Part shown: positions 30,686-44,744 of the stretch, piece after piece
How positions within the stretch are numbered: the first letter of the stretch is position 1
Layout: each line of letters begins with the position of its first letter
Assembly: GCF_001690355.1 (NCBI RefSeq)
Contig: NZ_LZHG01000041.1
Span: 1-62,660, forward strand
DNA from: Gilliamella sp. Choc4-2
Lineage (GTDB): Bacteria; Pseudomonadota; Gammaproteobacteria; Enterobacterales; Orbaceae
DNA: 62,660 bases
Direction: 5' to 3'
Program-made: the position numbers and the translations under genes
Notes under the pieces: model-generated
The model's input: the letters and a program-made list of their open reading frames with translations, nothing else
Databases searched by the model: none
What the model was told of the DNA's origin: nothing

Positions 30686-31312
30686 ATGATTGGTTTAATC
30701 GGTCGTAAAGTAGGAATGACACGAATCTTCACTGAAGAAGGTGTTTCTATTCCTGTCACCGTAGTTGAAGTTCAAAGTAACCGCGTTACTCAAGTTAAAA
30801 CACTTGAAAATGATGGTTATCAAGCTATTCAGGTTACCACTGGTAGCAAAAAAGCAAGTCGAGTAAATAAACCTGAAGCAGGTCATTTCGCTAAGGCTGG
30901 CGTTGAAGCTGGTCGTGGTCTATGGGAATTTCGTTTTGAACAAGGCGAATTTAATGTAGGTCAAAGTATTAACGTTGATATTTTCACTGACGTTAAAAAA
31001 GTTGATGTTACTGGGACATCTAAAGGTAAAGGTTTTGCTGGCGTTACTAAGCGCTGGAATTTCCGCACTCAAGATGCAACACATGGTAACTCTTTGGCAC
31101 ATCGTGGTCATGGTTCTATCGGTCAAAACCAAACCCCAGGTAAAGTGTTCAAAGGTCGTAAAATGGCAGGTCACCTAGGTAATGAACGTGTAACTGTTCA
31201 AAACTTAGATATTGTACGTGTTGATGCAGAACGTAACCTTTTATTAATTAAAGGTGCAGTACCAGGTGCAATCAATAGTGACGTAATTGTTAAACCGGCA
31301 ATCAAGGCTTAA
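30686..31312 (+). CDS. rplC: 50S ribosomal protein L3
   Basis: A 208-residue protein starting [15 protein letters not shown]. It contains the loop [19 protein letters not shown], including the glutamine that is methylated by PrmB in enterobacteria. It is an early-assembly 50S protein reaching towards the peptidyl-transferase centre. Second gene of the S10 operon, preceded by GAGAGG. Confidence 0.98.
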   Translation: MIGLIGRKVGMTRIFTEEGVSIPVTVVEVQSNRVTQVKTLENDGYQAIQVTTGSKKASRVNKPEAGHFAKAGVEAGRGLWEFRFEQGEFNVGQSINVDIFTDVKKVDVTGTSKGKGFAGVTKRWNFRTQDATHGNSLAHRGHGSIGQNQTPGKVFKGRKMAGHLGNERVTVQNLDIVRVDAERNLLLIKGAVPGAINSDVIVKPAIKA

Positions 31313-31328
31313 CGTCGAGGAGATAGAG

Positions 31329-31931
31329 ATGGAATTAGTAGTAAAAGACGCGAAAGCGCTTTCTGTTTCCGAAACTACCTTCGGACGTGAGTTTAATGAA
31401 GCGTTAGTTCATCAAGTAGTTGTTGCTTATGCATCTGCTGCTCGTCAGGGTTCTCGCGCACAAAAAACTCGTGCAGAAATCGCTGGTTCAGGTAAAAAAC
31501 CATGGCGTCAAAAAGGTACCGGTCGTGCTCGTTCAGGTTCTATTAAGAGCCCAATCTGGCGTAGTGGTGGTGTAACATTTGCAGCAAAACCACAAGATCA
31601 TAGCCAAAAAGTTAACCGTAAAATGTATCGTGGTGCATTAAAGAGTATTTTCTCTGAATTAGTGCGTCAAGAACGTTTAATTGTAGTTGAAACATTTACT
31701 GTTGAAGCACCTAAGACTAAATTATTAATTCAGAAATTAAATGATATGAATCTTAATGATGTTCTTATCATCACATCTGAAGTTGATGAAAATCTTTTCT
31801 TAGCAGCACGTAACTTATATAAAGTTGATGTGCGTGATGTGGCAGGTATTGATCCAGTTAGTTTGATTGCATTTGACAAAGTAGTTATCACTGTTGATGC
31901 CGTTAAACAAGTAGAGGAGATGTTAGCATGA
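31329..31931 (+). CDS. rplD: 50S ribosomal protein L4
   Basis: A 200-residue protein ([11 protein letters not shown] start) with the extended loop [15 protein letters not shown] lining the exit tunnel. In E. coli it also represses its own operon by binding the S10 leader. The ATG at 31329 follows CGAGGAGAT; an in-frame ATG at 31287 lies within rplC and has no family support. Its stop overlaps the rplW start (ATGTTAGCATGA). Confidence 0.97.
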   Translation: MELVVKDAKALSVSETTFGREFNEALVHQVVVAYASAARQGSRAQKTRAEIAGSGKKPWRQKGTGRARSGSIKSPIWRSGGVTFAAKPQDHSQKVNRKMYRGALKSIFSELVRQERLIVVETFTVEAPKTKLLIQKLNDMNLNDVLIITSEVDENLFLAARNLYKVDVRDVAGIDPVSLIAFDKVVITVDAVKQVEEMLA

Positions 31932-32230
31932 TTCGTGAAGAGCGTCTGCTTAAAGTCCTGCGAGCACCACATGTTTCTGAAAAAGCATCCATTTCAATGG
32001 AAAAAACAAATACATTAGTATTAAAAGTTGCTAAAGATGCTACTAAGAGAGAGATTAAAGCCGCAGTTGAACAACTATTTGAAGTTAAAGTAGATGACGT
32101 TAATACACTTGTTGTTAAAGGCAAAGTTAAGCGTCGTGGTCAACAAATCGGTCGCCGTAGCGACTGGAAAAAAGCTTACGTAACTTTAGCAGAAGGTCAA
32201 AATTTAGACCTTACTGGCGTCGCTGAGTAA
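31928..32230 (+). CDS. rplW: 50S ribosomal protein L23
   Basis: A 100-residue protein ([20 protein letters not shown]). It sits at the tunnel exit and is the docking site for trigger factor and SRP. It overlaps the end of rplD by 4 nt, implying translational coupling. Normal length. Confidence 0.98.
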   Translation: MIREERLLKVLRAPHVSEKASISMEKTNTLVLKVAKDATKREIKAAVEQLFEVKVDDVNTLVVKGKVKRRGQQIGRRSDWKKAYVTLAEGQNLDLTGVAE

Positions 32231-33073
<843 letters not shown>

Positions 33074-33077
33074 TTAA

Positions 33078-33371
<294 letters not shown>

Positions 33372-33375
33372 GTAG

Positions 33376-33717
<342 letters not shown>

Positions 33718-33731
33718 GCTGGAGAATAGCA

Positions 33732-34469
33732 ATGGGTCAAAAAGTAAATCCAAATGGTATCCGACTAGGCATTGTTAAGCCTTGGACATCTACATGGTAT
33801 TCGGGTACAAAGACATTCGCTGATAATTTAGAAAGTGATTTTAGGGTGCGTGAGTTCTTGAATAAAGAATTAGCTCAAGCATCAATTTCTAAAATTGTGA
33901 TCGATCGTTCAGCAGAAACTAACGTTCGCATTACTATTCATACTGCTCGTCCGGGTATTGTGATTGGTAAAAAAGGTGAGGACGTTGAAAAATTACGTAA
34001 TGCCGTAGCTTCTATTGTCAATAAATACAAAGACAAAAGAGAAAAACGTGATGTTGCAGTGCAAATTAATATTGCTGAAGTTCGTAAACCTGAACTAGAT
34101 GCTAAATTAGTTGCGGATAGCATCACTTCTCAGCTTGAACGCCGTGTTATGTTCCGTCGTGCTATGAAACGAGCGGTTCAAAATGCAATGAAAGCAGGTG
34201 CTAAAGGTATCAAAGTTGAAGTAAGTGGTCGTTTAGGCGGCGCTGAAATTGCTCGTAGCGAATGGTATCGTGAAGGTCGAGTACCTTTACATACATTACG
34301 AGCTGATATTGACTATGGTTTATCTGAAGCATTAACTACCTATGGTATTATTGGTGTTAAAGTGTGGATCTTCAAAGGTGAGATCCTTGGTGGTATGGCT
34401 GCCGTTGAACAAGCAGAAAAACAACCTGCTGCTCAACCGAAAAAGCAGCGCAAAGGCCGAAAACAATAA
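33732..34469 (+). CDS. rpsC: 30S ribosomal protein S3
   Basis: A 245-residue protein starting [18 protein letters not shown]. The KH domain has [15 protein letters not shown] and the C-terminal domain has [20 protein letters not shown]. It lines the mRNA entry channel. It is about 12 residues longer than E. coli S3 because of a lysine/glutamine-rich tail ([15 protein letters not shown]). Confidence 0.98.
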   Translation: MGQKVNPNGIRLGIVKPWTSTWYSGTKTFADNLESDFRVREFLNKELAQASISKIVIDRSAETNVRITIHTARPGIVIGKKGEDVEKLRNAVASIVNKYKDKREKRDVAVQINIAEVRKPELDAKLVADSITSQLERRVMFRRAMKRAVQNAMKAGAKGIKVEVSGRLGGAEIARSEWYREGRVPLHTLRADIDYGLSEALTTYGIIGVKVWIFKGEILGGMAAVEQAEKQPAAQPKKQRKGRKQ

Positions 34470-34892
<423 letters not shown>

Positions 34893-35084
34893 ATGAAAGC
34901 AAAAGAGCTACGCGAAAAAAGCGTTGAAGAGTTAAATACTGAACTTCTTAATTTATTACGTGAGCAATTTAACTTACGTATGCAATTAGCTGGAGGTCAG
35001 TTGACACAGACTCATATGTTAAAGCAAGTGCGTCGTAATGTTGCACGTGTTAAGACATTAATAACTGAGAAGGCGGGTGCGTAA
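34893..35084 (+). CDS. rpmC: 50S ribosomal protein L29
   Basis: A 63-residue protein ([19 protein letters not shown]), a two-helix coiled hairpin beside L23 at the tunnel exit. It starts immediately after the rplP stop with no spacer. Confidence 0.98.
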   Translation: MKAKELREKSVEELNTELLNLLREQFNLRMQLAGGQLTQTHMLKQVRRNVARVKTLITEKAGA

Positions 35085-35085
35085 T

Positions 35086-35346
35086 ATGACTACTGAAGTA
35101 AAAATTCGTACTCAGCAAGGTCGTGTTATTAGCGACAAAATGGATAAATCCATTACTGTGGCTATTGAACGTAAAGTGAAGCATCCGTTATATGGTAAGT
35201 TCATAAAACGTACGACTAAATTGCATGTACATGATGAAAACAACGAGTGTGGTATTGGGGATACTGTAGAAATTAAAGAGTGTCGTCCGTTATCAAAAAC
35301 GAAATCTTGGACTCTTGTTCGAATCGTAGAAAAAGCGGTGATTTAA
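35086..35346 (+). CDS. rpsQ: 30S ribosomal protein S17
   Basis: An 86-residue OB-fold primary binder of 16S rRNA ([17 protein letters not shown]). The ATG at 35086 was chosen because it follows the rpmC stop by one base and the family starts there; an ATG at 35077 would lie inside rpmC. It is the last gene of the S10 operon before an internal terminator. Confidence 0.97.
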   Translation: MTTEVKIRTQQGRVISDKMDKSITVAIERKVKHPLYGKFIKRTTKLHVHDENNECGIGDTVEIKECRPLSKTKSWTLVRIVEKAVI

Positions 35347-35378
35347 TCTATTTGATTAAAAACCGAACATAATATAAT

Positions 35379-35916
<538 letters not shown>

Positions 35917-35926
35917 GGAGCGGGAA

Positions 35927-36241
35927 ATGGCAGCGAAAATCCGTCGAGATGATGAAGTTATCGTGTTAACTGGTAAAGATAAAGGTAAGCGCGGTAAAGT
36001 GAAAAGCGTTTTGTCTACTGGTAAAGTGATTGTTGAGGGTATTAACTTGGTGAAAAAACACCAAAAACCTGTACCGGCACTGAATCAAGAAGGTGGAATT
36101 GTTGAGAAAGAGGCAGCAATTAATGTTTCTAATGTGGCAATTTATAATCCTGAAACAGACAAAGCAGATCGTGTAGGCTTTCGTTTTGAAGACGGTAAAA
36201 AAGTCCGTTTTTATAAGTCTACTAATAAGTTAATCAATTAA
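35927..36241 (+). CDS. rplX: 50S ribosomal protein L24
   Basis: A 104-residue KOW-domain protein ([18 protein letters not shown]) that initiates 50S assembly. It follows rplN by 10 nt with AAGGAGCG as ribosome binding site. Normal length. Confidence 0.98.
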   Translation: MAAKIRRDDEVIVLTGKDKGKRGKVKSVLSTGKVIVEGINLVKKHQKPVPALNQEGGIVEKEAAINVSNVAIYNPETDKADRVGFRFEDGKKVRFYKSTNKLIN

Positions 36242-36254
36242 GTAATTTGGAGTG

Positions 36255-36305
36255 TACGATGGCGAAACTGCATGATTACTACAAAACACAGGTAGTAAAT
36301 AAGCT
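36255..36305 (+). promoter_or_regulatory. Candidate S8 translational operator at the rplE start
   Basis: TTACTAC (36276-36282) and GTAGTAA (36292-36298) form a perfect 7-bp stem 15 nt into rplE. In E. coli S8 represses the spc operon by binding a hairpin at the equivalent place, and the DNA here (ATGGCGAAACTGCATGATTA) is very close to the E. coli sequence as I recall it. Regulation is inferred. Confidence 0.5.
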
Positions 36306-36798
36306 GCAAGAACAGTTTGGCTACAAATCTGTCATGCAAGTCCCTCGGATCGAAAAGATCACCTTGAATATGGGTGTGGGTGAAGCAATTACTGATAAGA
36401 AATTATTAGATAATGCTGTTGCAGATTTAGCTGCAATCAGTGGTCAAAAACCACTAGTCACTAAAGCACGCAAATCAGTTGCTGGTTTTAAAATCCGTCA
36501 AGGGTATCCTATTGGTTGTAAAGTCACTTTACGTGGCGAACGTATGTGGGAATTTTTTGAACGTCTAGTTTATATTGCCCTTCCTCGCACCCGAGATTTT
36601 CGTGGTCTAAGCGCAAAATCTTTTGATGGTCGTGGTAATTATAGCATGGGTGTTCGTGAGCAAATCGTTTTCCCTGAAATCGATTATGATAAAGTTGATC
36701 GTGTTCGTGGTTTAGATATTACTATCACAACAAGTGCACAATCAAATGAAGAAGGCCGAGCTTTATTATCTGCCTTTAACTTCCCATTTCGTAAGTAA
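36259..36798 (+). CDS. rplE: 50S ribosomal protein L5
   Basis: A 179-residue protein ([16 protein letters not shown]) that binds 5S rRNA. It contains [16 protein letters not shown] and the P-site loop RDFRGLS. The ATG at 36259 is preceded by TTGGAGTG and matches the family; one at 36247 would add MECT. Same length as the E. coli protein. Confidence 0.98.
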   Translation: MAKLHDYYKTQVVNKLQEQFGYKSVMQVPRIEKITLNMGVGEAITDKKLLDNAVADLAAISGQKPLVTKARKSVAGFKIRQGYPIGCKVTLRGERMWEFFERLVYIALPRTRDFRGLSAKSFDGRGNYSMGVREQIVFPEIDYDKVDRVRGLDITITTSAQSNEEGRALLSAFNFPFRK

Positions 36799-36809
36799 GG
36801 TAGGGTATA

Positions 36810-37115
36810 ATGGCTAAACAATCAATGATTGAACGCGATAAGAAACGCGTTAAGCTAGCAGAAAAATATTTTGCAAAGCGTCAAGAATTAAAAGCGATTA
36901 TCTCTGATCTTAATGCATCAGATGAAGATCGTTGGAATGCAGTGCTTAAATTGCAAACGCTTCCTCGTGATTCTAGTCCATCACGTCAACGTCGTCGTTG
37001 TCGTCAAACAGGTCGTCCTCATGGCGTCCTTCGTAAGTTTGGTTTAAGCCGTATTAAGGTTCGTGAGTCAGCCATGCGTGGTGAGATTCCTGGTCTTAAA
37101 AAGGCAAGTTGGTAA
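36810..37115 (+). CDS. rpsN: 30S ribosomal protein S14 (zinc-free type)
   Basis: A 101-residue long-form S14 ([20 protein letters not shown]). The zinc-ribbon cysteines of the short form are absent, and the C-terminal half reads [24 protein letters not shown]-like as in enterobacteria. It binds the 30S head. Confidence 0.97.
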   Translation: MAKQSMIERDKKRVKLAEKYFAKRQELKAIISDLNASDEDRWNAVLKLQTLPRDSSPSRQRRRCRQTGRPHGVLRKFGLSRIKVRESAMRGEIPGLKKASW

Positions 37116-37132
37116 TCAGGGGAGTGTTATAG

Positions 37133-37525
<393 letters not shown>

Positions 37526-37536
37526 GGGAGAAAAAA

Positions 37537-38070
37537 ATGTCTCGTGTTGCAAAAGCACCTGTCGTTATTCCTGCTGGCGTAGAGGTAAAACTCAATGGTC
37601 AGGTAATTACGATTAAAGGTAAAAATGGCGAGTTAACTCGTACAATAAATAATGCTGTTGTTATTAATCAAGAAGAAGGACAAATTAAATTTGCCCCTCG
37701 AGATGGTTTTGCTAATGCTTGGGCTCAAGCAGGTACCGCTCGGGCGTTAATTAATGCAATGGTTATTGGTGTTACTGAAGGTTTTACTAAAAAACTTCAG
37801 CTAGTTGGTGTCGGTTATCGTGCACAAGTTAAAGGTAGTGAAATTGGTTTATCTCTTGGATATTCTCATCCAATTGAGCATCAGCTACCTGCAGGTGTAA
37901 CCGCTGAATGTCCTTCTCAAACTGAGATAGTTCTGAAAAGTGCTGATAAACAGTTAATTGGACAAGTTGCAGCAGATATCCGTGCTTATCGTCGTCCTGA
38001 GCCTTATAAAGGTAAAGGTGTTCGTTACGCAGATGAAGTTGTGCGTACTAAAGAAGCTAAGAAAAAGTAA
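37537..38070 (+). CDS. rplF: 50S ribosomal protein L6
   Basis: A 177-residue protein ([19 protein letters not shown]) with two related domains and the C-terminal signature [16 protein letters not shown]. It lies near the factor-binding site of the 50S subunit. Preceded by AAGGGAG. Confidence 0.98.
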   Translation: MSRVAKAPVVIPAGVEVKLNGQVITIKGKNGELTRTINNAVVINQEEGQIKFAPRDGFANAWAQAGTARALINAMVIGVTEGFTKKLQLVGVGYRAQVKGSEIGLSLGYSHPIEHQLPAGVTAECPSQTEIVLKSADKQLIGQVAADIRAYRRPEPYKGKGVRYADEVVRTKEAKKK

Positions 38071-38079
38071 GGTAACACT

Positions 38080-38433
38080 ATGGATAAGAAATCAGCTCGT
38101 ATCCGTCGTGCAACTAAAGCGCGTCGCAAGATGCATGAACTACTTGCAACTCGCTTGGTGGTTCATCGCACTCCGCGTCATATTTATGCGCAGATTATCG
38201 CACCAAACGGATCAGAAGTACTGGCAGCTGCTTCTACTTTAGAAAAAGCTATCAGAGAAAGTTTAAAATACACCGGAAACAAAGATGCAGCAGCAGCAGT
38301 TGGTAAAGTAATTGCAGAGCGTGCATTAGCGAAGGATATAAAAGAAGTTTCTTTTGATCGTTCAGGTTTCCAATATCATGGTCGAGTTCAGGCGCTAGCA
38401 GATGCTGCTCGCGAAGCTGGCCTACAGTTCTAA
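38080..38433 (+). CDS. rplR: 50S ribosomal protein L18
   Basis: A 117-residue protein ([18 protein letters not shown]) that binds 5S rRNA with L5. The basic N-terminus and the C-terminal [19 protein letters not shown] are standard. It follows rplF by 9 nt. Confidence 0.98.
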   Translation: MDKKSARIRRATKARRKMHELLATRLVVHRTPRHIYAQIIAPNGSEVLAAASTLEKAIRESLKYTGNKDAAAAVGKVIAERALAKDIKEVSFDRSGFQYHGRVQALADAAREAGLQF

Positions 38434-38438
38434 GGTAG

Positions 38439-38948
<510 letters not shown>

Positions 38949-38954
38949 TTAGCC

Positions 38955-39134
38955 ATGGCAAAAACAATTAAAATTACACAAACGCGTAGTTCTATTGGTC
39001 GTCTACCGAAGCATAAAGCAACGTTAGTTGGTTTAGGATTGCGCCGTATTGGTCATACTGTTGAACGTGAGGATACTCCTGCAATTCGAGGTATGGTGAA
39101 CCAAGTTTATTACATGGTTAAAGTGGAGGAGTAA
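38955..39134 (+). CDS. rpmD: 50S ribosomal protein L30
   Basis: A small 59-residue gene. The protein runs [18 protein letters not shown] through to YYMVKVEE and has the conserved [21 protein letters not shown] core. It lies between rpsE and rplO as in the enterobacterial spc operon. Length is identical to the E. coli protein. Confidence 0.97.
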   Translation: MAKTIKITQTRSSIGRLPKHKATLVGLGLRRIGHTVEREDTPAIRGMVNQVYYMVKVEE

Positions 39135-39139
39135 TAGTA

Positions 39140-39574
39140 ATGCGTTTAAATACTTTATCTCCTGCTGAAGGTTCAAAGCATGCATCTAAACGTTTAGGTC
39201 GAGGAATCGGTTCTGGTTTAGGTAAAACTGGTACTCGTGGTATTAAAGGTCAAAAATCTCGTTCAGGTGGTGGCGTGCGTCGCGGCTTTGAAGGTGGTCA
39301 AATGCCTTTATATCGTCGTTTACCTAAATTTGGTTTTACCTCACGTAAGGCACAAGTTACGGCACAAGTTCGTCTTTCTGATTTAATGAAAGTCGAAGGT
39401 GAAATTGTTGATCTGAATAGCTTGAAAGTTGCTAATGTGATTAATTCACAAATTGAATATGCGAAGATTATGTTATCTGGCGAAGTAACAAAACCAGTAA
39501 CAGTTCGTGGTATTCGAGTAACTAAAGGTGCAAAAGCTGCAATTGAAGCTGCTGGCGGAAAAATTGAGGAATAA
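39140..39574 (+). CDS. rplO: 50S ribosomal protein L15
   Basis: A 144-residue protein ([20 protein letters not shown]) with the glycine/arginine-rich tail-binding segment [20 protein letters not shown]. It is a late-assembly 50S protein. The gene is directly followed by secY. Confidence 0.98.
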   Translation: MRLNTLSPAEGSKHASKRLGRGIGSGLGKTGTRGIKGQKSRSGGGVRRGFEGGQMPLYRRLPKFGFTSRKAQVTAQVRLSDLMKVEGEIVDLNSLKVANVINSQIEYAKIMLSGEVTKPVTVRGIRVTKGAKAAIEAAGGKIEE

Positions 39575-39582
39575 GTAGAAAA

Positions 39583-40923
39583 ATGGCAAAGCAACCAGGA
39601 TTAGATTTTCAAAGTACACGTGGTGGTAGTGGGGAGTTGCAAAAACGATTAATGTTTGTGCTATTGGCGCTAATTGTTTTTCGTTTAGGTTCTTACATCC
39701 CTGTTCCTGGTATTGATACTAAAGCGTTATCGGATTTACTAACACAAGCATCATCAAATGGTATTGTGGGTATGTTCAATATGTTCTCTGGTGGTGCTTT
39801 AAGCCGTGCTTCAATTTTTGCATTAGGTATAATGCCTTATATTTCTGCATCAATTATTGTACAGTTATTAACGGCAATTAGTCCTAAGTTAGCAGAATTG
39901 AAGAAAGAAGGTGAATCAGGGCGTAAGAAAATTAGTCAATATACACGCTATGGTACATTAGCTTTAGCGATTGTGCAGTCGATTGGTATTGCAACTGGTT
40001 TACCAAACATTCCTGGCTATGGTCATGTGGTGATTAATCCTGGATTTTCTTTCTATTTTATTGCATCGGTTAGTTTAATTACTGGCACTATGTTTCTTAT
40101 GTGGCTCGGCGAGCAGATTACAGAGCGAGGCGTAGGTAATGGAATTTCAATCATTATCTTTGCTGGTATTGTGGCTGGTCTTCCTCATGCAATATATGAA
40201 ACAATTGAACAAGCTCGTTCTGGAAATTTACATCCGATTTTATTGTTAGTTGTTGCAGCATTAGTGATTGGTGTGACTTATTTTGTTGTATTTGTTGAAC
40301 GCGGTCAGCGACGAATAGTTGTTAACTACGCACAACGCCAACAAGGCCGTCGTATCTATGCGGCACAATCGTCACACTTACCATTAAAGATTAATATGGC
40401 AGGGGTTATTCCTGCAATATTTGCCTCAACAATTGTTATGTTACCATCTATGATGGCTTCTTGGTTTCAAGGAGATGGGGAAGGATGGAGATATATTATT
40501 GTGCTTATTGGACAATATTTCTCACATGAACAACCGTTATATATAATCTTTTTTGCGGCAGCGATTATCTTTTTTTGTTTCTTTTATACAGCGTTGGTTT
40601 TCAACCCAAGAGAAACCGCTGAACAATTAAAAAAATCTGGTGCATTTATTCCAGGTATCCGCCCAGGTGAACAAACATCTAAGTATATTGACAAAGTAAT
40701 GACACGTTTAACGCTAATTGGCGCTATTTACATTACTTTTGTATGTTTGGTCCCAATGTTTATGACAAGTGCAATGAAAGTTCCTGTTCAATTCGGTGGA
40801 ACTTCTTTATTAATTGTTGTTGTTGTAATCATGGATTTTATGGCACAAGTACAGACTTTAATGATGCCAAATCGTTATGAGTCAGTGTTAAAGAAAGCGA
40901 ATCTTAAAGGCTATGGCCGATAA
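39583..40923 (+). CDS. secY: Protein translocase subunit SecY
   Basis: A 446-residue membrane protein with ten predicted transmembrane helices. The plug-region segment [20 protein letters not shown] and the cytoplasmic loop [13 protein letters not shown] and [23 protein letters not shown] are conserved. It forms the SecYEG channel for export and membrane insertion. It sits in its usual place between rplO and rpmJ. Confidence 0.98.
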   Translation: MAKQPGLDFQSTRGGSGELQKRLMFVLLALIVFRLGSYIPVPGIDTKALSDLLTQASSNGIVGMFNMFSGGALSRASIFALGIMPYISASIIVQLLTAISPKLAELKKEGESGRKKISQYTRYGTLALAIVQSIGIATGLPNIPGYGHVVINPGFSFYFIASVSLITGTMFLMWLGEQITERGVGNGISIIIFAGIVAGLPHAIYETIEQARSGNLHPILLLVVAALVIGVTYFVVFVERGQRRIVVNYAQRQQGRRIYAAQSSHLPLKINMAGVIPAIFASTIVMLPSMMASWFQGDGEGWRYIIVLIGQYFSHEQPLYIIFFAAAIIFFCFFYTALVFNPRETAEQLKKSGAFIPGIRPGEQTSKYIDKVMTRLTLIGAIYITFVCLVPMFMTSAMKVPVQFGGTSLLIVVVVIMDFMAQVQTLMMPNRYESVLKKANLKGYGR

Positions 40924-40949
40924 GTTAGCCCGAAGTTACGGAGAAAAAA

Positions 40950-41063
40950 ATGAAAGTTCGTGCTTCAGTCAAGAAATTATGCAGAAATTGTAAAATCATT
41001 AAACGCAATGGTATTGTTCGAGTTATTTGCGTTGAAGGTAAACACAAACAACGTCAAGGTTAA
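40950..41063 (+). CDS. rpmJ: 50S ribosomal protein L36 (zinc type)
   Basis: A 37-residue gene at the end of the spc operon. It begins [15 protein letters not shown] and ends KHKQRQG. Zinc ligands C11, C14, C27 and a histidine near residue 32 are kept, so this is the zinc-containing form. It is one residue shorter than the E. coli protein in the SAEPK-equivalent loop. Confidence 0.97.
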   Translation: MKVRASVKKLCRNCKIIKRNGIVRVICVEGKHKQRQG

Positions 41064-41118
41064 TTATTTAACTGTAAAGTTGAAATTTTGTATATTTTAC
41101 TTGCCAAAGTATAGTAAA

Positions 41119-41150
41119 GCTGGCTAGAATAGCCAGCCTAATTTATTTGT
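41119..41150 (+). terminator. Hairpin after rpmJ, probable spc terminator
   Basis: An 8-bp stem (GCTGGCTA / TAGCCAGC, 41119-41126 and 41130-41137) with loop GAA is followed by CTAATTTATTTG. It lies between rpmJ and the rpsM leader. Confidence 0.6.
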
Positions 41151-41240
41151 AAACTCACTATTTGAGTATCCTGAAAACGGGCTTTTCAGTATGGTGAGTT
41201 TGCTAACATTAACAAAAAAAGGAGTGCATAGTGGCCCGTA
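41151..41240 (+). promoter_or_regulatory. Alpha operon ribosome binding site: S4 pseudoknot
   Basis: AAACTCAC (41151-41158) pairs with GTGAGTTT (41194-41201) and CTGAAAA (41171-41177) with TTTTCAG (41183-41189). The loop bases ACGGGC (41177-41182) can pair with GCCCGT (41234-41239) inside the rpsM coding start, giving the pseudoknot of the E. coli alpha operon leader. Core bases GAGTATCCTGAAAACGGGCT match E. coli as I recall it. S4 binding here represses translation of the alpha operon. Confidence 0.88.
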
Positions 41241-41587
41241 TAGCAGGCATTAACATTCCTGATCAGCAACATGCTGTAATTGCTTTACAAGCAATTTATG
41301 GTATCGGAAATACCCGTGCTAAGACAATTTGCGCTGAAGCTGGTATTCCTGAGAATGTTAAGATCAGAGAACTATCTGAAGATCAGATTGAAAAGTTACG
41401 CGAACAAGTCGCTAAATTTACTGTTGAAGGTGATTTACGTCGTGAAGTAACTATGAGTATCAAGCGTTTATTAGACCTTGGTTGTTATCGTGGCATGCGT
41501 CATCGTCGTGGACTTCCTGTCCGTGGTCAACGCACTAAGACTAACGCTCGTACCCGTAAGGGACCGCGTAAGCCAATCAAGAAATAA
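41231..41587 (+). CDS. rpsM: 30S ribosomal protein S13
   Basis: A 118-residue protein ([19 protein letters not shown]) with the basic C-terminal tail that contacts the P-site tRNA. The start codon is GTG, as in E. coli, and is part of the regulatory pseudoknot. GGAGTG precedes it by 7 nt. First gene of the alpha operon. Confidence 0.98.
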   Translation: MARIAGINIPDQQHAVIALQAIYGIGNTRAKTICAEAGIPENVKIRELSEDQIEKLREQVAKFTVEGDLRREVTMSIKRLLDLGCYRGMRHRRGLPVRGQRTKTNARTRKGPRKPIKK

Positions 41588-41603
41588 TTGAGGTGATAAA
41601 TAA

Positions 41604-41993
<390 letters not shown>

Positions 41994-42018
41994 TTTTTAT
42001 TAAACGCTGAATGTTTAG

Positions 42019-42657
<639 letters not shown>

Positions 42658-42682
42658 AGTTTAGCACTTAAGAGAGGACATA

Positions 42683-43672
42683 ATGCAGGGTTCTGTAACA
42701 GAGTTTTTAAAACCTCACCTAGTTGATGTTGTTCAATACAGCCGGACTCATGCTAAAGTGACTTTAGAGCCACTTGAGCGAGGTTTTGGTCATACTTTAG
42801 GTAATGCACTACGCCGCATTTTATTATCATCTATGCCGGGATATGCAGTAACCGAAGTTGAAATTGACGGTGTTCTGCATGAGTATAGTACTAAAGAAGG
42901 CGTCCAAGAAGATGTACTTGATATTCTGCTTAATTTGAAAAAGTTAGCAGTGCGTGTGCATACTAAAGATGATGTTATGCTGACTTTAAATAAATCAGGT
43001 ATTGGTGCTGTTACTGCATCTGATATCACTCATGATGGCGATGTTGAAATTGCCAACCCTGATTTAGTGATTTGTCATCTTACCGATGCCAATGCTTCAA
43101 TTAGTATGCGTATTCGTGTACAACGAGGACGTGGTTATGTCCCTGCTTCTGCTCGCGTTAAGTCAGAAGATGAAGAGCGACCAATCGGTCGTTTATTGGT
43201 TGATGCTTGTTATAGCCCTATAGAGCGTATCGCTTATTCTGTTGATGCTGCTCGTGTGGAACAACGAACTGATTTAGATAAACTCGTCATCGATATGGAA
43301 ACAAATGGTACTATCGATCCTGAAGAATCTATCCGTCGTGCATCAACTATTTTGGCTGAACAACTTGAAGCTTTCGTTGATTTACGCGATGTACGTCAAC
43401 CAGAAGTGAAAGAAGATAAACCGGAATTTGATCCTATTCTTCTACGTCCAGTGGATGATTTAGAATTAACTGTTCGGTCTGCTAATTGCTTAAAAGCAGA
43501 AGCAGTTCATTATATTGGTGATTTAGTACAACGTACTGAAGTTGAGCTACTTAAAACCCCTAATCTTGGTAAGAAATCACTTACTGAAATTAAGGATGTA
43601 CTCGCATCTCGTGGTTTATCCTTAGGCATGCGTCTTGAGAATTGGCCACCAGCAAGTATTGTTGAAGACTAA
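42683..43672 (+). CDS. rpoA: RNA polymerase alpha subunit RpoA
   Basis: A 329-residue protein. The N-terminal assembly domain has [20 protein letters not shown]. The C-terminal domain, which binds UP elements and activators, has [19 protein letters not shown] and [13 protein letters not shown]. Same length as E. coli RpoA. It lies in the alpha operon between rpsD and rplQ. Confidence 0.99.
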   Translation: MQGSVTEFLKPHLVDVVQYSRTHAKVTLEPLERGFGHTLGNALRRILLSSMPGYAVTEVEIDGVLHEYSTKEGVQEDVLDILLNLKKLAVRVHTKDDVMLTLNKSGIGAVTASDITHDGDVEIANPDLVICHLTDANASISMRIRVQRGRGYVPASARVKSEDEERPIGRLLVDACYSPIERIAYSVDAARVEQRTDLDKLVIDMETNGTIDPEESIRRASTILAEQLEAFVDLRDVRQPEVKEDKPEFDPILLRPVDDLELTVRSANCLKAEAVHYIGDLVQRTEVELLKTPNLGKKSLTEIKDVLASRGLSLGMRLENWPPASIVED

Positions 43673-43701
43673 AATAAAATTTATATAAGAAGGATAAAGT
43701 T

Positions 43702-44088
43702 ATGCGCCATCGTAAAAGTGGTCGTCAACTGAACCGAAATAGCAGCCATCGTCAAGCAATGTTTCGTAACATGACTAGTTCACTTGTTGAACATGAAATC
43801 ATCAAAACTACATTGCCAAAAGCAAAAGAGTTGCGTCGTGTTGTTGAACCGTTAATTACGCTAGCCAAAAGCGATAGCGTAGCTAATCGCCGTTTGGCTT
43901 TTGCTCGTATCCGTGATAAAGATACAGTGAAAAAATTATTTTCAGAATTAGGTCCACGTTTTGCTACCCGCCCAGGTGGATATGTACGTATCTTAAAATG
44001 TGGATTCCGTAATGGAGATAATGCTCCAATGGCTTATATTGAATTAGTTGATCGCCCTGCAGCAGAAGCAGAAGCAGCAGCTGAATAA
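43702..44088 (+). CDS. rplQ: 50S ribosomal protein L17
   Basis: A 128-residue protein ([20 protein letters not shown]) ending in an alanine/glutamate-rich tail. It lies at the base of the 50S subunit. Last gene of the alpha operon, followed by a strong terminator. Confidence 0.98.
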   Translation: MRHRKSGRQLNRNSSHRQAMFRNMTSSLVEHEIIKTTLPKAKELRRVVEPLITLAKSDSVANRRLAFARIRDKDTVKKLFSELGPRFATRPGGYVRILKCGFRNGDNAPMAYIELVDRPAAEAEAAAE

Positions 44089-44107
44089 GATAATTAAATC
44101 ATTGTAT

Positions 44108-44139
44108 AAAAAACCCGGCTATATGCCGGTTTTTTATTG
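44108..44139 (+). terminator. Alpha operon terminator
   Basis: The A run, a GC stem (CCGGC / GCCGG) with a TATAT loop, and the run TTTTTT that follows make a canonical Rho-independent terminator 20 nt after rplQ. Confidence 0.9.
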
Positions 44140-44476
44140 AAATAATATTCTGTTATTTAGTTTTTAATTACTCTAAGATTTATCATATCTTTATTTTCTA
44201 TATTTTTTATATATTAACTAATTTTATAAAATAGCTCGACTATTTATGGCTACACCTTTAATAATGCTGTAGCTGTAAATAGTAATGAGTTTATCTATAA
44301 TTTCACATATAATTTTTTATATGAGCTTAATATCGATGTTTTTCTTGTTTTGTATAAACATTAATAACAACAAAGTTTAAATATAAAAATTTAACGCTCT
44401 TTTTTAATTGCAATATTTAGTTATGGCTATATAAGCTTATATCGCATATTACAAATTATTTATCTAAAAAGAGTGA
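44140..44476. other. AT-rich gap after rplQ with an isolated hairpin
   Basis: This 337-nt non-coding stretch lies between the convergent rplQ and slyX genes. It contains a hairpin at 44240-44282: CTATTTA pairs with TAAATAG and GCTACA with TGTAGC around a 13-nt loop. No T run follows and no frame with a start and ribosome binding site is seen. Purpose unknown. Confidence 0.45.
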
Positions 44477-44680
44477 TCAATAGTGAGGTGGAGGAGTTTC
44501 TTCTGATAAGTTAGCAATATTAGTAGATTGAGAAGCTTGAAGTTTTTGTGATAATAATATTAACTGCTCTTTTAATTTGCTTATATCGGCTTGTAAGTTT
44601 GTAACCATTTGATTAAGCTCATCAATGGTAATTTCCTGGAAAGCGATTTTAGTTTCTAATAGTTCAATTTGTTTTTTCAT
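44477..44680 (-). CDS. slyX: SlyX family coiled-coil protein
   Basis: A 67-residue protein. The segments ETKIAFQEITIDELN and NIANLSEETPPPHY are nearly those of E. coli SlyX. The whole body is a heptad coiled coil. Molecular function is unknown in the family. The ATG at 44680 was chosen from homology; one at 44716 would add 12 unrelated residues. As in E. coli it is near slyD, but here radC lies between. Confidence 0.93.
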   Translation of the reverse strand: MKKQIELLETKIAFQEITIDELNQMVTNLQADISKLKEQLILLSQKLQASQSTNIANLSEETPPPHY

Positions 44681-44744
44681 AAGATATTCACGTTTAGATA
44701 TTGTATTGATTAGCAATGTTCTCTATTGTAAGTAAAAATAGCGA

